From assembly GCA_024220525.1 (NCBI GenBank), contig JAMYWO010000071.1:87362-111836 (forward strand): a stretch of DNA of 24,475 bases, read 5' to 3'. The number at the start of each line of letters is the position of its first letter. The first letter of the stretch is position 1. Source of the stretch: Cochliopodium minus (taxonomy: Eukaryota; Discosea; Himatismenida; Cochliopodiidae). The notes under the pieces were generated by a model. The model did not search any database, was not told the origin of the DNA, and saw nothing but the letters and a program-made list of their open reading frames with translations. The position numbers and the translations under genes are program-made. Below are positions 1 to 9,700 of the stretch, piece by piece.

Positions 1-72
1 TATTTTATTTATTTTATTTATTTTATTTATTTTATTTATTTTATTTATTTTATTTATTTTATTTATTTTATT
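1..72. repeat. Period-9 A/T tandem repeat at the window start
   Basis: A near-perfect tandem array of a 9-base unit (TATTTTATT) runs from base 1 to about 72 and leads straight into a splice acceptor at 82-83. It therefore lies at the 3' end of an intron of the acyl-CoA synthetase-like gene. It is a microsatellite-like low-complexity tract of the kind common in these introns, and probably the reason the sequence begins here. Confidence 0.85.
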
Positions 73-83
73 TTATTGAATAG

Positions 84-1400
84 GTTCCCTAAGAAAGAAT
101 GGTTTGCATCTTTCAAAGAATGAAAAGTATTTCAACTATTTGGATGACAACCATTACTTGAACGTTGCCCTCAAAAATTACATTGTTTCTTCATCATCAC
201 AAGTGGGTAAATAATAAAAAAGGAAAAAATTTAAATAAATTTTAAATACAATAAAAATAATTTAAATTAATTTAAATAAATTTTAATAAATATTATTTAA
301 ATTTAAAATTAATCTTAAATGAAGATAATTAAAATAAATATTTTAAAATAAATTTAAAATACAATAAAAATAATTTAAATAAAATTTAAATAAATTTTAA
401 TAAATAGATTAATTTTTAAAAAACAATAAATATTATTTAAAATTAAAATTAATTAAAAATTAATATGAAATAAATATTTAAAATAATTTTAATGATTTTA
501 ATGATTTTTTTAATTTTTACAAAAAGGATTCTCGGAAGGAAACAAGGACATTTTGAAAGAAATCATAGAATTTAAACCGACCATACTAATTTCTCCAACA
601 GAACCATCCTTCTTCAAAGAAATCTCAACCCAAATAGAAACCCACACTAAGAAATTCGGAGCTTTCACTTCTTTTTTCTACGCGTTAGTTTATGAGTCCA
701 AAAAAATCTTCGTGAGTCGAAAGTTCCAGAATTCCCAGCCTTTTTTCGACACTTTGGCTTTCACTGACATCAAAAACAACTTTGGGAATTTTAAACACAT
801 TTTTTCGGAAGAAATTGTCTCGCCTCAGTTCACTGAAAAGTTTCTTGTTTGTTTTTCCAGTAACATTTACAATGGTAATCAGTTTTTTTTTTCTTTTTAT
901 TCATTTAAAAATTTTTTTTAGATTGATTATTTAATTTTTGTTTTTATTATTGATCAAAAGCCATTTTTAAATTATTTTATTAAATTTTTATTTTTATTTT
1001 TATTTTTTTTTTGAATCAAAATATTATTTTTTTTTTCCTTTCAATTTTTTAAATTTTAAATTTATTTTCAACCAAATTATTTTTTTTTTTAGTTTTAGGA
1101 GGAATGTTTGTTTCACTTCCTAATGACTACACTGAAAACAACTTTGGAGTTCCTTTGTCCAACGTTGAAATAACTCTCCAAAACGAAGACGAAGAGGGAA
1201 TGGGAGAGCTGTGCTTCAGAGGACCCGGTGTTCCCGAAGGCCTTTATCCTCCTTCTATCGAAGAGAAAAAAGGAGAGCTTGTAACTGATGATACAGAGGA
1301 TAACAAAGATGTTAAAGAGGGTCAAGTTCTTGGTTGGTTCCTTTCTGGTTTCTTTGGAAAATTTGATGAGAATGGAACTTTGATTCAAAAAAAGAAATAA
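84..1400 (+). CDS. Long-chain acyl-CoA synthetase-like protein, C-terminal half (probable pseudoenzyme)
   Basis: Three exons are visible: 84-206, 527-874 and 1093-1400 (TAA). They join in phase through GT..AG introns of 320 and 218 bases; the first intron is A/T tract with nothing else in it. The fragment opens at the region corresponding to the family's 'YLPLAH' segment. It then shows SSSSQVGFSEGN, matching the 'SGSSIGFYxGD' strand, followed by KPTILISPTEPSFF, and later NNFGVPLSNVEI, GELCFRGPGVPEGLYPP and GWFLSGFFGKFDENGTL. ACSL enzymes activate fatty acids with ATP and CoA, but key motifs are altered here. The 'EGYGxTE' adenylate-binding segment is unrecognisable, the 'TGD' aspartate position reads SGF, and the chain stops before the 'DRKKDLVK' hinge, so the roughly 100-residue C-terminal lid is absent. 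The reading frame is otherwise clean. The 5' exons would lie before base 1; the half gene at 23253-24379 fits exactly. Confidence 0.8.
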
Positions 1401-1552
1401 TTTTTTTTGTTAACAACTATTTATTTTATTATTATTTTCAATTAAACTTTGCTTTTGTATAAATTTTTTATTTTTTTATTTTTTTTATTTTTTTTTATTT
1501 AATTTAAAATAAAATTGAATTTGATTTTTGAATTTTTTTTGATTGAGCGAGA

Positions 1553-2782
1553 ATGTTTCAATTTTTCAAGTTGAGGCAGAATGAATGGAAATTAACAATG
1601 TTGGATCAACTTGTGGATAATAGCCAATCCGAAAATCTCAATCAATTATTGTCAAATGATTTTGAGACCAGATTCCATTTTCTCAATAGAAAGGGAAAAT
1701 ATCTTTGTAAAGGTAATAATAATTAATTCCCTTTATTTGTGACAAAAAATAATTTAATTATTAAAATTATTTTGCATACGTATCTCATGAATCATCAACA
1801 ATAAATATTATATTTGAATTCCAAAAATTAACTAATTTGAATTGAATGTTGACATTCCAATGATGAAAAATTTATCATCATTAAAGGAATTCCTTTTTTT
1901 TTAATTTCTTTTTTTTCAAAGCAATCCAAACATCAGATTTTCAAACAGTTTTTGTACTTTTGCAACATGGAGCAGATGCAAACATAAACTACGAAAATAA
2001 AGTATTATCCAAAAAAATCTCACTTTTTTATATTGAAAACACCTTAAAAATAAAAAGAGTCCAATATTGTGCGCCATTGAAAATAAAAACTTTGAGATAG
2101 CAAGGTTATTATTTGAATTTGGAGCAAAAATAACCAACGAAATCTCCAACATAATGTAAAAAAATAAAATTTTTTATTTCTAAATTCATAAAAAACTTCA
2201 TTTCTTTTTAATTGAATATAAAGATATTCATTGCCCAATGAAATAAAGGATGATCTTGTATTCGCACAAAAAAGATCTCAGGCTTACAAAGAATCCCTCT
2301 TTTTGCTATATTTGGCTAGGATTTTGATGAACAAGAATTTCAACAGGTTTCCAAAAGTTGTGTCCCACCACATTTTGTTAATGGGTAAAAAAAGAAAGAA
2401 TTGAGAAAGAAATTTTAAAAAGAATTAATTTATTTTTTTTTTTTATTTCTTAATTTTTATAGCAAATGGAAACCTTATGTCAAACCAAGAATACTTTAGG
2501 ATGCTTGAGTTTATCAAAAAAACAAATTCTTTTTCTTCAAAGAAACGTCAACATATTGTTGCCTTTGATTTTTTAAAGTTTGTTTTTCAACCAAAACAAA
2601 TATTAATGGAAGATGGAAAGGATACAAACATTGAGATAGAAAATGAAGAGTTTGTGTTTGAAATCGAAGAGAAAAAAGTTGCTGAGAAAAATTTCTTTGA
2701 GAAAAACCCTTTTCTTTCTTTAATAAGTTTTTTGGTAGTTTTGTTTTTTGGGATTTATTTGTTGTTCAAAATGATAGAATAA
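1553..2782 (+). CDS. Ankyrin-repeat protein with C-terminal membrane anchor
   Basis: Five exons (1553-1712, 1922-2001, 2058-2155, 2224-2384, 2463-2782) give 272 residues, and all junctions are GT..AG with matching phases. The second intron is only 56 bases. Two ankyrin-like units are recognisable: FVLLQHGADANINYENK and SPILCAIENKNFEIARLLFEFGAKI, both with the typical LL-x-x-GA-x-x turn. The C-terminal third is acidic/basic and ends in a hydrophobic stretch of about 20 residues (from LSLISFLVV to IYLLFKM) with only a few residues after it. That is the layout of a tail-anchored membrane protein with its ankyrin part facing the cytosol. The start ATG is the first in frame after an AT-rich leader. 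It lies 152 bases after the acyl-CoA synthetase-like stop and converges on the AlkB gene, the two 3' ends being 82 bases apart. No specific orthologue is recognised. Confidence 0.78.
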
Positions 2783-2864
2783 AAACTTTTTGTTTTGAAA
2801 AAAAAAAAAATAAATAAGAACCAAAGAAAAATCAAAATTTTAATTTCGATTTTTATAAAAAAAA

Positions 2865-4500
2865 CTAATTTTTTTCTGCTGCAGCATTGTGCACAAAAGA
2901 GGAATTAAAAGCTTGGGGATCTCTAAACTGAATGTTAAATCTTGACATTCCAAAAGTGTCTTCCGACTTTTTCCACCAATCGGGGGCAGTGTTGGGAAGA
3001 ATTCTCTCCACTCCATGAAAAAGCTTTTGGCCATTGAACAAAATGATGTCACCTGACTCTATCTTGAGTTCTATTCCAGGTTGTTTTTGAGTTTCCGAGT
3101 ATTTAAAAATGCAAGAACATCCCAAACTTTATTTTTTAAAAAATAAAATGAATAAAAATTAAAATTTGAAAATAAAAAATTAATAAAACAAAAATAAAAA
3201 ATTAAGAATCAACAAAATTAAAAATTAAATAAAAAGTTGTAAAAAAATTAAATTTTAAATAGTTAAATCAAAAAAGTAAATTTGAAAAATAATCAATAAA
3301 AAAATTTACTAAACAATAAAAAATTTTTAAAAAAATAATGAACAATAATCTTTAAAAAAAAAAAAAAAAAAATAATGAACAATAAAATTTCTTTATTTAA
3401 TCCGAACCTTATTAACAAAACCCAACCCAAATTTCCGTCTTGGTGCTGTTGCAACTTTCCCTTGTCAGAATACATGATAGAGTAAAGAGCGTTGGGATTA
3501 AAATTTTTGGGAGCGATGTACTCAGGAGGAAGTTTTTCATTAGTGGAGATCTCATAGTAACTTCTACTTTTTTGAGCCTCGCTGTACAAGTTTTTGGCCA
3601 ATTCAAAGAGTTCTTTTGGTTCCCTTGCTAACTTGTTGTCATTAGATCCATACCAGTTATGAGTAAATAGTGCGGTTGGATGTACTTGGTTATGGTTCAT
3701 AGTTTGTTGAATTTGGGAATTTTTGGATTTGGCGATTTCCATTGACTATTAAATTAATAAATATAAATTTATTCAAAAAAAAAAAAATTATAAATAAAAT
3801 GAAATTCAATTTAAAATTCCAAAATAAAAAAAAATTTTTTTTTTTATTTTATTTACCAGAAAAAATAAAGACATTTGTTCATTTACATCCAGCCAGTTTT
3901 TCAATAACATCACTCCATGATCAAGTGGGAGAACATCCTTTTTGGATAGATTTTCTTTGGGGAGGCTGAGAGGCTTTTCAATTCTCTTTGAGTGTTCGAT
4001 TGATTTGTAGAAGATCTCGAATTCCTCAATTCTTGGTATGAATTTATGGTTATTCTTATCATTTAAGAATAATATGAGCTCGAATGTTTGATTTTCATTC
4101 ATCTTTGTCTTTTTTATTAATTCTTTAAAAGGATCTTCCTTGTTATTTGAGCCACTATTTCCATTTGTTATCTTATTCTTATTATTCTTATTGATTAGAG
4201 GCATTTTTTTGTTATCTAATAGATATTCTGATACTTCCCCAAGATTATTGCATATTGATAGTGCTTCTTCTATTTGATTTTTATTATTTTGAGGGAATAT
4301 CTCCAATAAATTCGCTATAATAAAATTATGGAAGAATGGTTGAATGATAAGGAATAGATAAAAGCAATAGATGATTATAAGAATAAAAATTAAATATAAA
4401 AATTTATTTTACAGATATTGCTTTCAGTTTTTCTTAATTCATGTTGATGTCTTTTAGGGGAATCTTCATTGAATTCTATATCGTGCATTCTTTTATTCAT
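2865..4500 (-). CDS. CUE domain-AlkB 2-oxoglutarate/Fe(II) dioxygenase fusion
   Basis: Four exons on the minus strand (4413-4500, 3857-4314, 3408-3745, 2865-3126) give 381 residues with consistent phases and a TAG stop. Residues about 30-64 form a CUE-type ubiquitin-binding motif: NLLEIFPQNNKNQIEEAL, then an acidic segment and EYLL, i.e. the diagnostic (M/I)FP and di-leucine positions. An Asn/Lys-rich linker follows. The AlkB part runs from about residue 160 (PLDHGVMLLKNWL) to the end. The Fe(II) ligands are H283 and D285 (HQD) and H332 (FHGVERILP); the 2-oxoglutarate-binding arginines are R357 and R363 (RFNIQFR). The core strand LGCSCIFKY and the SGDIILFNG turn are also typical. All catalytic residues are present, so an active nucleic-acid demethylase is expected; the substrate (DNA, RNA or tRNA) cannot be told. 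An in-frame alternative ATG lies 12 bases downstream of the start chosen. Confidence 0.86.
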
Positions 4501-4639
4501 TCTTTGATTATGAGGTTATTTGAGTTTATTTTTATTTTTTATTCATTTTTTTTATTTAAGAACAGAAAGAACAAAAATCTTTTGAAAAAATTCTTGGTAA
4601 AAAATTGAAACAAAATCTAAGATTTCATAAAAAAATAAT

Positions 4640-6559
4640 TTATTTTAAGCCACTGTAGGTTGGAAGATTCTTGTAATATTGAAGAGCAAGTTCACAAGAT
4701 TTCTTTACTACGTTGTGTACGTTATCGATGGGAGTAAGATGATTGGTGCTCAAACCAAGGAGAGAGGGCTCACCTTCAAAGTTGTTTTGAGCAATGGACA
4801 AGCCAGAAAGACAATAAGAAGTGTGATACAAATCTTTGAAACGATTAGGTTTATCCCTCAGCCCTCCCGCGTTGTCTTGGCAAGCCAAAAGTATGAATTC
4901 TTGCAAAGTTATTTGATTGAAAAGAAGATCTCCTTTCTTTTCATCATATAACTCCTCATCTAAAACTAGTTTTTAAAAAGAATCATGAATATTTAATTTA
5001 AAAAAAAAAGTAAAAAAATTCTTCACCTTCTATTTTTGGAATATTTTCTTCATTTTGATTTTCATTATTTTCAACAATTTTTTCTTGGGAAATGACTTCG
5101 TTGTTTACAGGAGGGGTATAATTCAAAAACCCATTTTCTTGTAAAATTACAAAACAAGCACCTAACCAAAAAGAATAACATCCATCTACTAGTTTATTTG
5201 TTCTACCCTGAAATCCTCCACTGTATTTCATTTGTCTCATAGTCAGCCATTCCTTTTTTTTTTTTTTGAAAAAGAAATTATTCAAAATAAAGAGAAAGAA
5301 AAGTATTAGTTTACAAATAAAGAGGGAATGTCAAAAAGATCAATAGTCCCCAAAATCTGCGCAGCGGCAACACCACAAAAAGTATATCCTCCATGTGCTT
5401 CGTTAAATGGACACTGTCCAATCCCCCCCTCATAAGTTTGACAACTACGTATATACTCTGCAGTTCCTAAAAGAAAGCAAACGAAAATAATTTTTTAAAA
5501 AAAAAACATTAGAAGAATAAAAAGGGATCAGAATATCAAATTTATTCATTTATTAGTTACCTTTAACTAAATTTTCATCAATTAAATTTAACATAGAAGC
5601 AACAGAAATTGCACAATAGGTGGATCTGACATCGCTCTCTCCATCTTCATGCATGGAAAAGCTACCGTCTTTGTTTTTGACTCTCATAAGCCATTCATAC
5701 ATTGCCTTACGATCAACCAATTTGTATGCCTCTTCTGTACCAATGAGAGCTATTGCCCTTAAATTTATTTTATACTCAAAAAAAAGTAGATTTTGAAATT
5801 TACCTTGTTGCTGCATAACTTTATTTCGTTTTTAAAAAAATGATTAGAAAGTGAATGGATATTAAAAGTATCTACTCCATTTTTTTTATATTATTATATT
5901 TGATGAATGAAAATTATTCTATATTACGTTGGTGCCATATGGGAAATGGTCCCTTTTGATCCTGAAAATCCTCCTGTTGATTCTTGTGTTAATGCTAAAG
6001 TCTCTAATGATTTGGATTTTATCTCATTTGGTACTTCCACTTTCATCATCATCAAAGAATTCAATATCCAGTAACTTATCCATGGTTTGCTTGCTTCTAA
6101 TGATTGATATGCGGTGTGCAAATTATTTATTGAATTCCATAAGAATTCAGTATGTCTGTCTTTGTATAATTCTATTCTATTTTAAAGGGTTTAATGGTTA
6201 TTTATTCAAGATATTTTAAATAATAAAAAGATTATTTCAATAAATTTGAAATGAAAAAAGCCATATCCCTTTATTCTCTTTCAATTTTGCTTTATAGAAT
6301 GAATACTCAAATCAATGTTTAATATAAAAGTAGAGAAAAATTATTTTGTGAATTTATTTTGCAAGATGTCAATTTCTTTATTTCCTTACCTTTTTCTGCT
6401 ATCTGGGAATTCTTGTGAAAAATTTAAAAATTTAGCAAGCATATTCTCAACTTCTTCTTGATCATTTGTTGTGGTGGTGGGTAATTCATCAATTTCTTGT
6501 TTGATCAATTTTCTTGCATATTGCTTCATCCTTTCTTTTTCTTTCATCTTTTCTTCCAT
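4640..6559 (-). CDS. FNTB: Protein farnesyltransferase beta subunit
   Basis: Seven minus-strand exons (6390-6559, 5928-6176, 5804-5818, 5561-5757, 5315-5466, 5027-5252, 4640-4965) give 444 residues, close to the 437 of the human protein, and every phase matches. With an alpha subunit the enzyme attaches farnesyl to the cysteine of C-terminal CaaX boxes of Ras/Rho-type proteins. The alpha-alpha barrel repeats are clear: TGGFSG, IGTEEAYKLVDR, DGSFSMH, EGGIGQCPFNEAHGGYTFCG, SGGFQGRTNKLVDGCYSFW and DLYHTSYCLSGLSIAQ. The zinc ligands are D284 and C286 (DGCYSFW) and H384 (YHTSYC). SKPWISYW keeps both tryptophans of the farnesyl/peptide pocket, arguing for FTase rather than GGTase-I. Exon 3 is a 15-base microexon coding for YAAT. 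An acidic Asn/Glu-rich insert (after about residue 305) is peculiar to this protein. The gene is divergent from the Roco gene and lies 139 bases upstream of the AlkB start. Confidence 0.95.
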
Positions 6560-6735
6560 TTGTTAAACGATAAAAATATATATGATTAAAAAAAAAAGGG
6601 GGTATATGTTTGAATTGAAAGATAGTGAAATTATAGAAGTGATATAAATTATTTTTCCTTCTTTTTTTTTAATTTAATTATTTTAATCTTTTCAGTGATT
6701 TTTTTTATCTCAAAATAGAAAAAAAATTGGAATCA
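6560..6735. promoter_or_regulatory. Divergent intergenic region between FNTB and the Roco gene
   Basis: These 176 bases separate the start codons of two divergent genes and must hold both promoters. The stretch is AT-rich with poly-A and poly-T runs. A slightly more complex segment sits at about 6598-6650 (a short G run, then TATATG). I see no motif that I can name with confidence. Confidence 0.5.
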
Positions 6736-9700
6736 ATGATAGAGAAATTTGATTATAGAGAAGAACAATTGAATTATTATGCAAAAAGATTGCCGACATT
6801 CTATTCAACCAATTTAACATTACAAAATTGCAAGAAATTAACAACTTATGGATTTTACTGGAATTCCACAATGTTCAAAGTTGTTTGCCATTCGTGTAAT
6901 TTATCATTTGATGATAAAATAGGAGTGAAAAATATAATGTAAGGGAAATTTAACCACATAAATAATAGATCCTCAAATAAATTAAATCAAATTCAAATAA
7001 AATCCATAATATTCATTCAATCACAATAAAATTTAAGACATTTAACTTGATATTTTTTAAATTTTTAAAAGTTAAATGTTCAATTATAGGACATAATATC
7101 AGTTTATATAACAATATTTGAAAGATATTGATATAATCACTAATTTCTTCATATCCATAAAATATCAAAGTTTATAAGAGGATAACAATTTATAATATTT
7201 TAATTTATATTTCCTTTTTCTCGATAATTTCTCAAAATGCGAACATTGAAAAAAAAATATTACATAGAAATCAACATCTTGAACAAAATCAAGAATGCCA
7301 ATACAGCCAAATGCATTTGTTGAAAAAGATCACTAAAAAGGCATTGACATTACAAGATTTAAAAAAGTGCCAAGAATTATTCGGACAGATAGCATTATTG
7401 GTTGAAAGATTCATTGAAATACCAATCCTATTGAGAAATATGATCATCAGCATAAACAAATATATCAACACAAAAAAAGAACAGATAGTATTTGTGAATG
7501 AGAAATATGTCAAAGTGGAAGATGCATGGAAATTGTTGATCGGAGAAGTCCAATTGAATCAATATCATATCACAGAATTATATTTGGGAAGTTTAGGAGA
7601 AAGTGCAGATACAATAATTGGTATTTCCGATTTAATCTTTTTCAAATCTTTTTTTTTTTTTTTACATCATTATATTTGAATAGATCCTCTTTGTAAGGCA
7701 CTGTCAAATCCTTTCAGTCCTATGAAGAAATTAAATTTGAGAGATAATCACTTCACAGATGTTCATGCCGTGAAAATTGCAAGGGCGTTAAGGTATAGAC
7801 AGTTTTTAAAATTGTTTTGAATAAATAATTTAATATTTAATTATAAAGAAAAAATAAAATGTTACATCAATTGGTATTATGTTGTAATGACATTGAAGAT
7901 TTTGGAGTAGTTTCTCTCAACTACGAGCTTCTCAATTTTAACAAAACATTGAGACAGCTCGATCTAAGGAAAAATTTGATAGGTGAAGAAGGTGCTCAGT
8001 CATTTTGTTCTGTACTTCAACAAAACAATTCTTTGTCATATTTAGATTTGAGAGGTTTACATATTTTTTTAAAAAATTATTTTAAAAGATTTAAAATTTT
8101 TTTTTTTATAATAATTAAGAAAATAACATTGACAATACTACCATAAAAATAATTCTGAAATCTCTCAAAAGGAACTATACTGTTACTTTTTTAAAATTAT
8201 CTCCGATAAGCGAGGTGTTGGAAGCCAGTCTGGACAGAAAATTGCTCCAAAACACCAAAATGAGAGAAAGAAATCAGATTCTGTTCCTTCCTGACTTCAG
8301 AAAACAAATAGATGTAATAGCAGAATCCAAAAACAAATCATTGAACGTTTCCTTCTCTCCTTTAAGAATCATCCCTCACGAAATAGGAAAATGTTACGAT
8401 CTAACAATGTTGATATTGAGAAGTGTGGATATAACAGAATGTCCGTGCGAAATAGGACTTTTGACCAATCTCATTTTGTTGGATCTGAGCGAAAACAACC
8501 TGAGTTACCTTCCCAACGAGTTTGGTCTTCTCACAAACCTAAAGATATTAGATTTGCGTTTCAATAAATTGACCACATTGAACCCAGAAATAGGAGAGCT
8601 CCGAAAACTCAAAAAGCTTTTTGTTCGATGTAATAAACTCGAGTTTCTTCCTTCCCAACTTCACAAGTGTTCCAACCTTCAAGTTTTGGATCTTTTCAAC
8701 AACCCTCTGAAGACCATTCCTAAATTCTTTACGACTACAGACAATGTTTTGACAAGTAAAGAAGATATTAGTGAATTGTTTAAATATTTGAAAGCTTTGG
8801 GAAAGGGAAAACCAATCAAGTCTTCTAGGGTTAAATTGATGTTTGTTGGTGATGAGAATGTTGGAAAAACTTCTTTGCAAAAAGGTAAAAAAATTAATTT
8901 TATTAATTTTATCATGAACTAATTTTTTAAATTTTATAAGCTATGATGTCTCTCAAAGAAGGCCTTTTCTCTGAATTATTTGACTTGAAAAATAAAATTG
9001 ATATGAACAACATTGCAACTGATGGTAGAAAAAATTTATTATTTTTGAAAATTTCGTTATTTTTTCTTATAATACTACAAAGGTATCGATATCACCGAAA
9101 TGAAAGTAAATCTCCCAAACAAATATAAAAAATTGGACGGTGATTTTAAATTAGAAGAACAAATAACTTTTGATTGTTGGGACTACGCAGGACAAGACTT
9201 ATATTACAGGTAAAAAAAAAATAAATTAAATTTAAAAAAACATTTTTTTTTATATTTGTTAGTACACATCAATTCTTTTTGAGTCAAGACTCAATTTATT
9301 TGTTGGTATTCAATATTGTCAAACCAACCAACAAACTTGAATATTGGCTCAGTACAATCCAAGTAAGAGCACCCAACTCTGTTGTATTGCTTGTTGGATC
9401 TCACATAGACGACAAAAGTCTCAAAAACACCAACTTGGATATCATCAAGAATAATCTTAGAGAGAAGTTTTGTACTCAATACAATAATATAGAAGACATT
9501 GTTTTTGTATCTTGTACAAGCTTAAGTGGTGTAAGGTAAACATTTTTTAAATTTTTTTTAAAATTTATTTCATCATTTTTTTATTTTTTTTATATTTAGA
9601 CAATTGAGAAACAGGGTCATAGAGATTTCTGCAGAAAAAAATTTGATTGGAAAGTTTTTACCTCAGAGTTGGATGGATCTTGAGAATTTCGTGATGAAGT

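Noticed and set aside
1-72. Terminal tandem repeat considered as a telomere
   Set aside because: The 9-base A/T unit has no G-rich strand, ends at a splice acceptor of a gene, and the other end has a different 7-base unit.
3985-4030. GTTCGATT resembling a tRNA B-box
   Set aside because: It lies inside AlkB exon 2 in a clear reading frame, with no A-box or acceptor stem around it.
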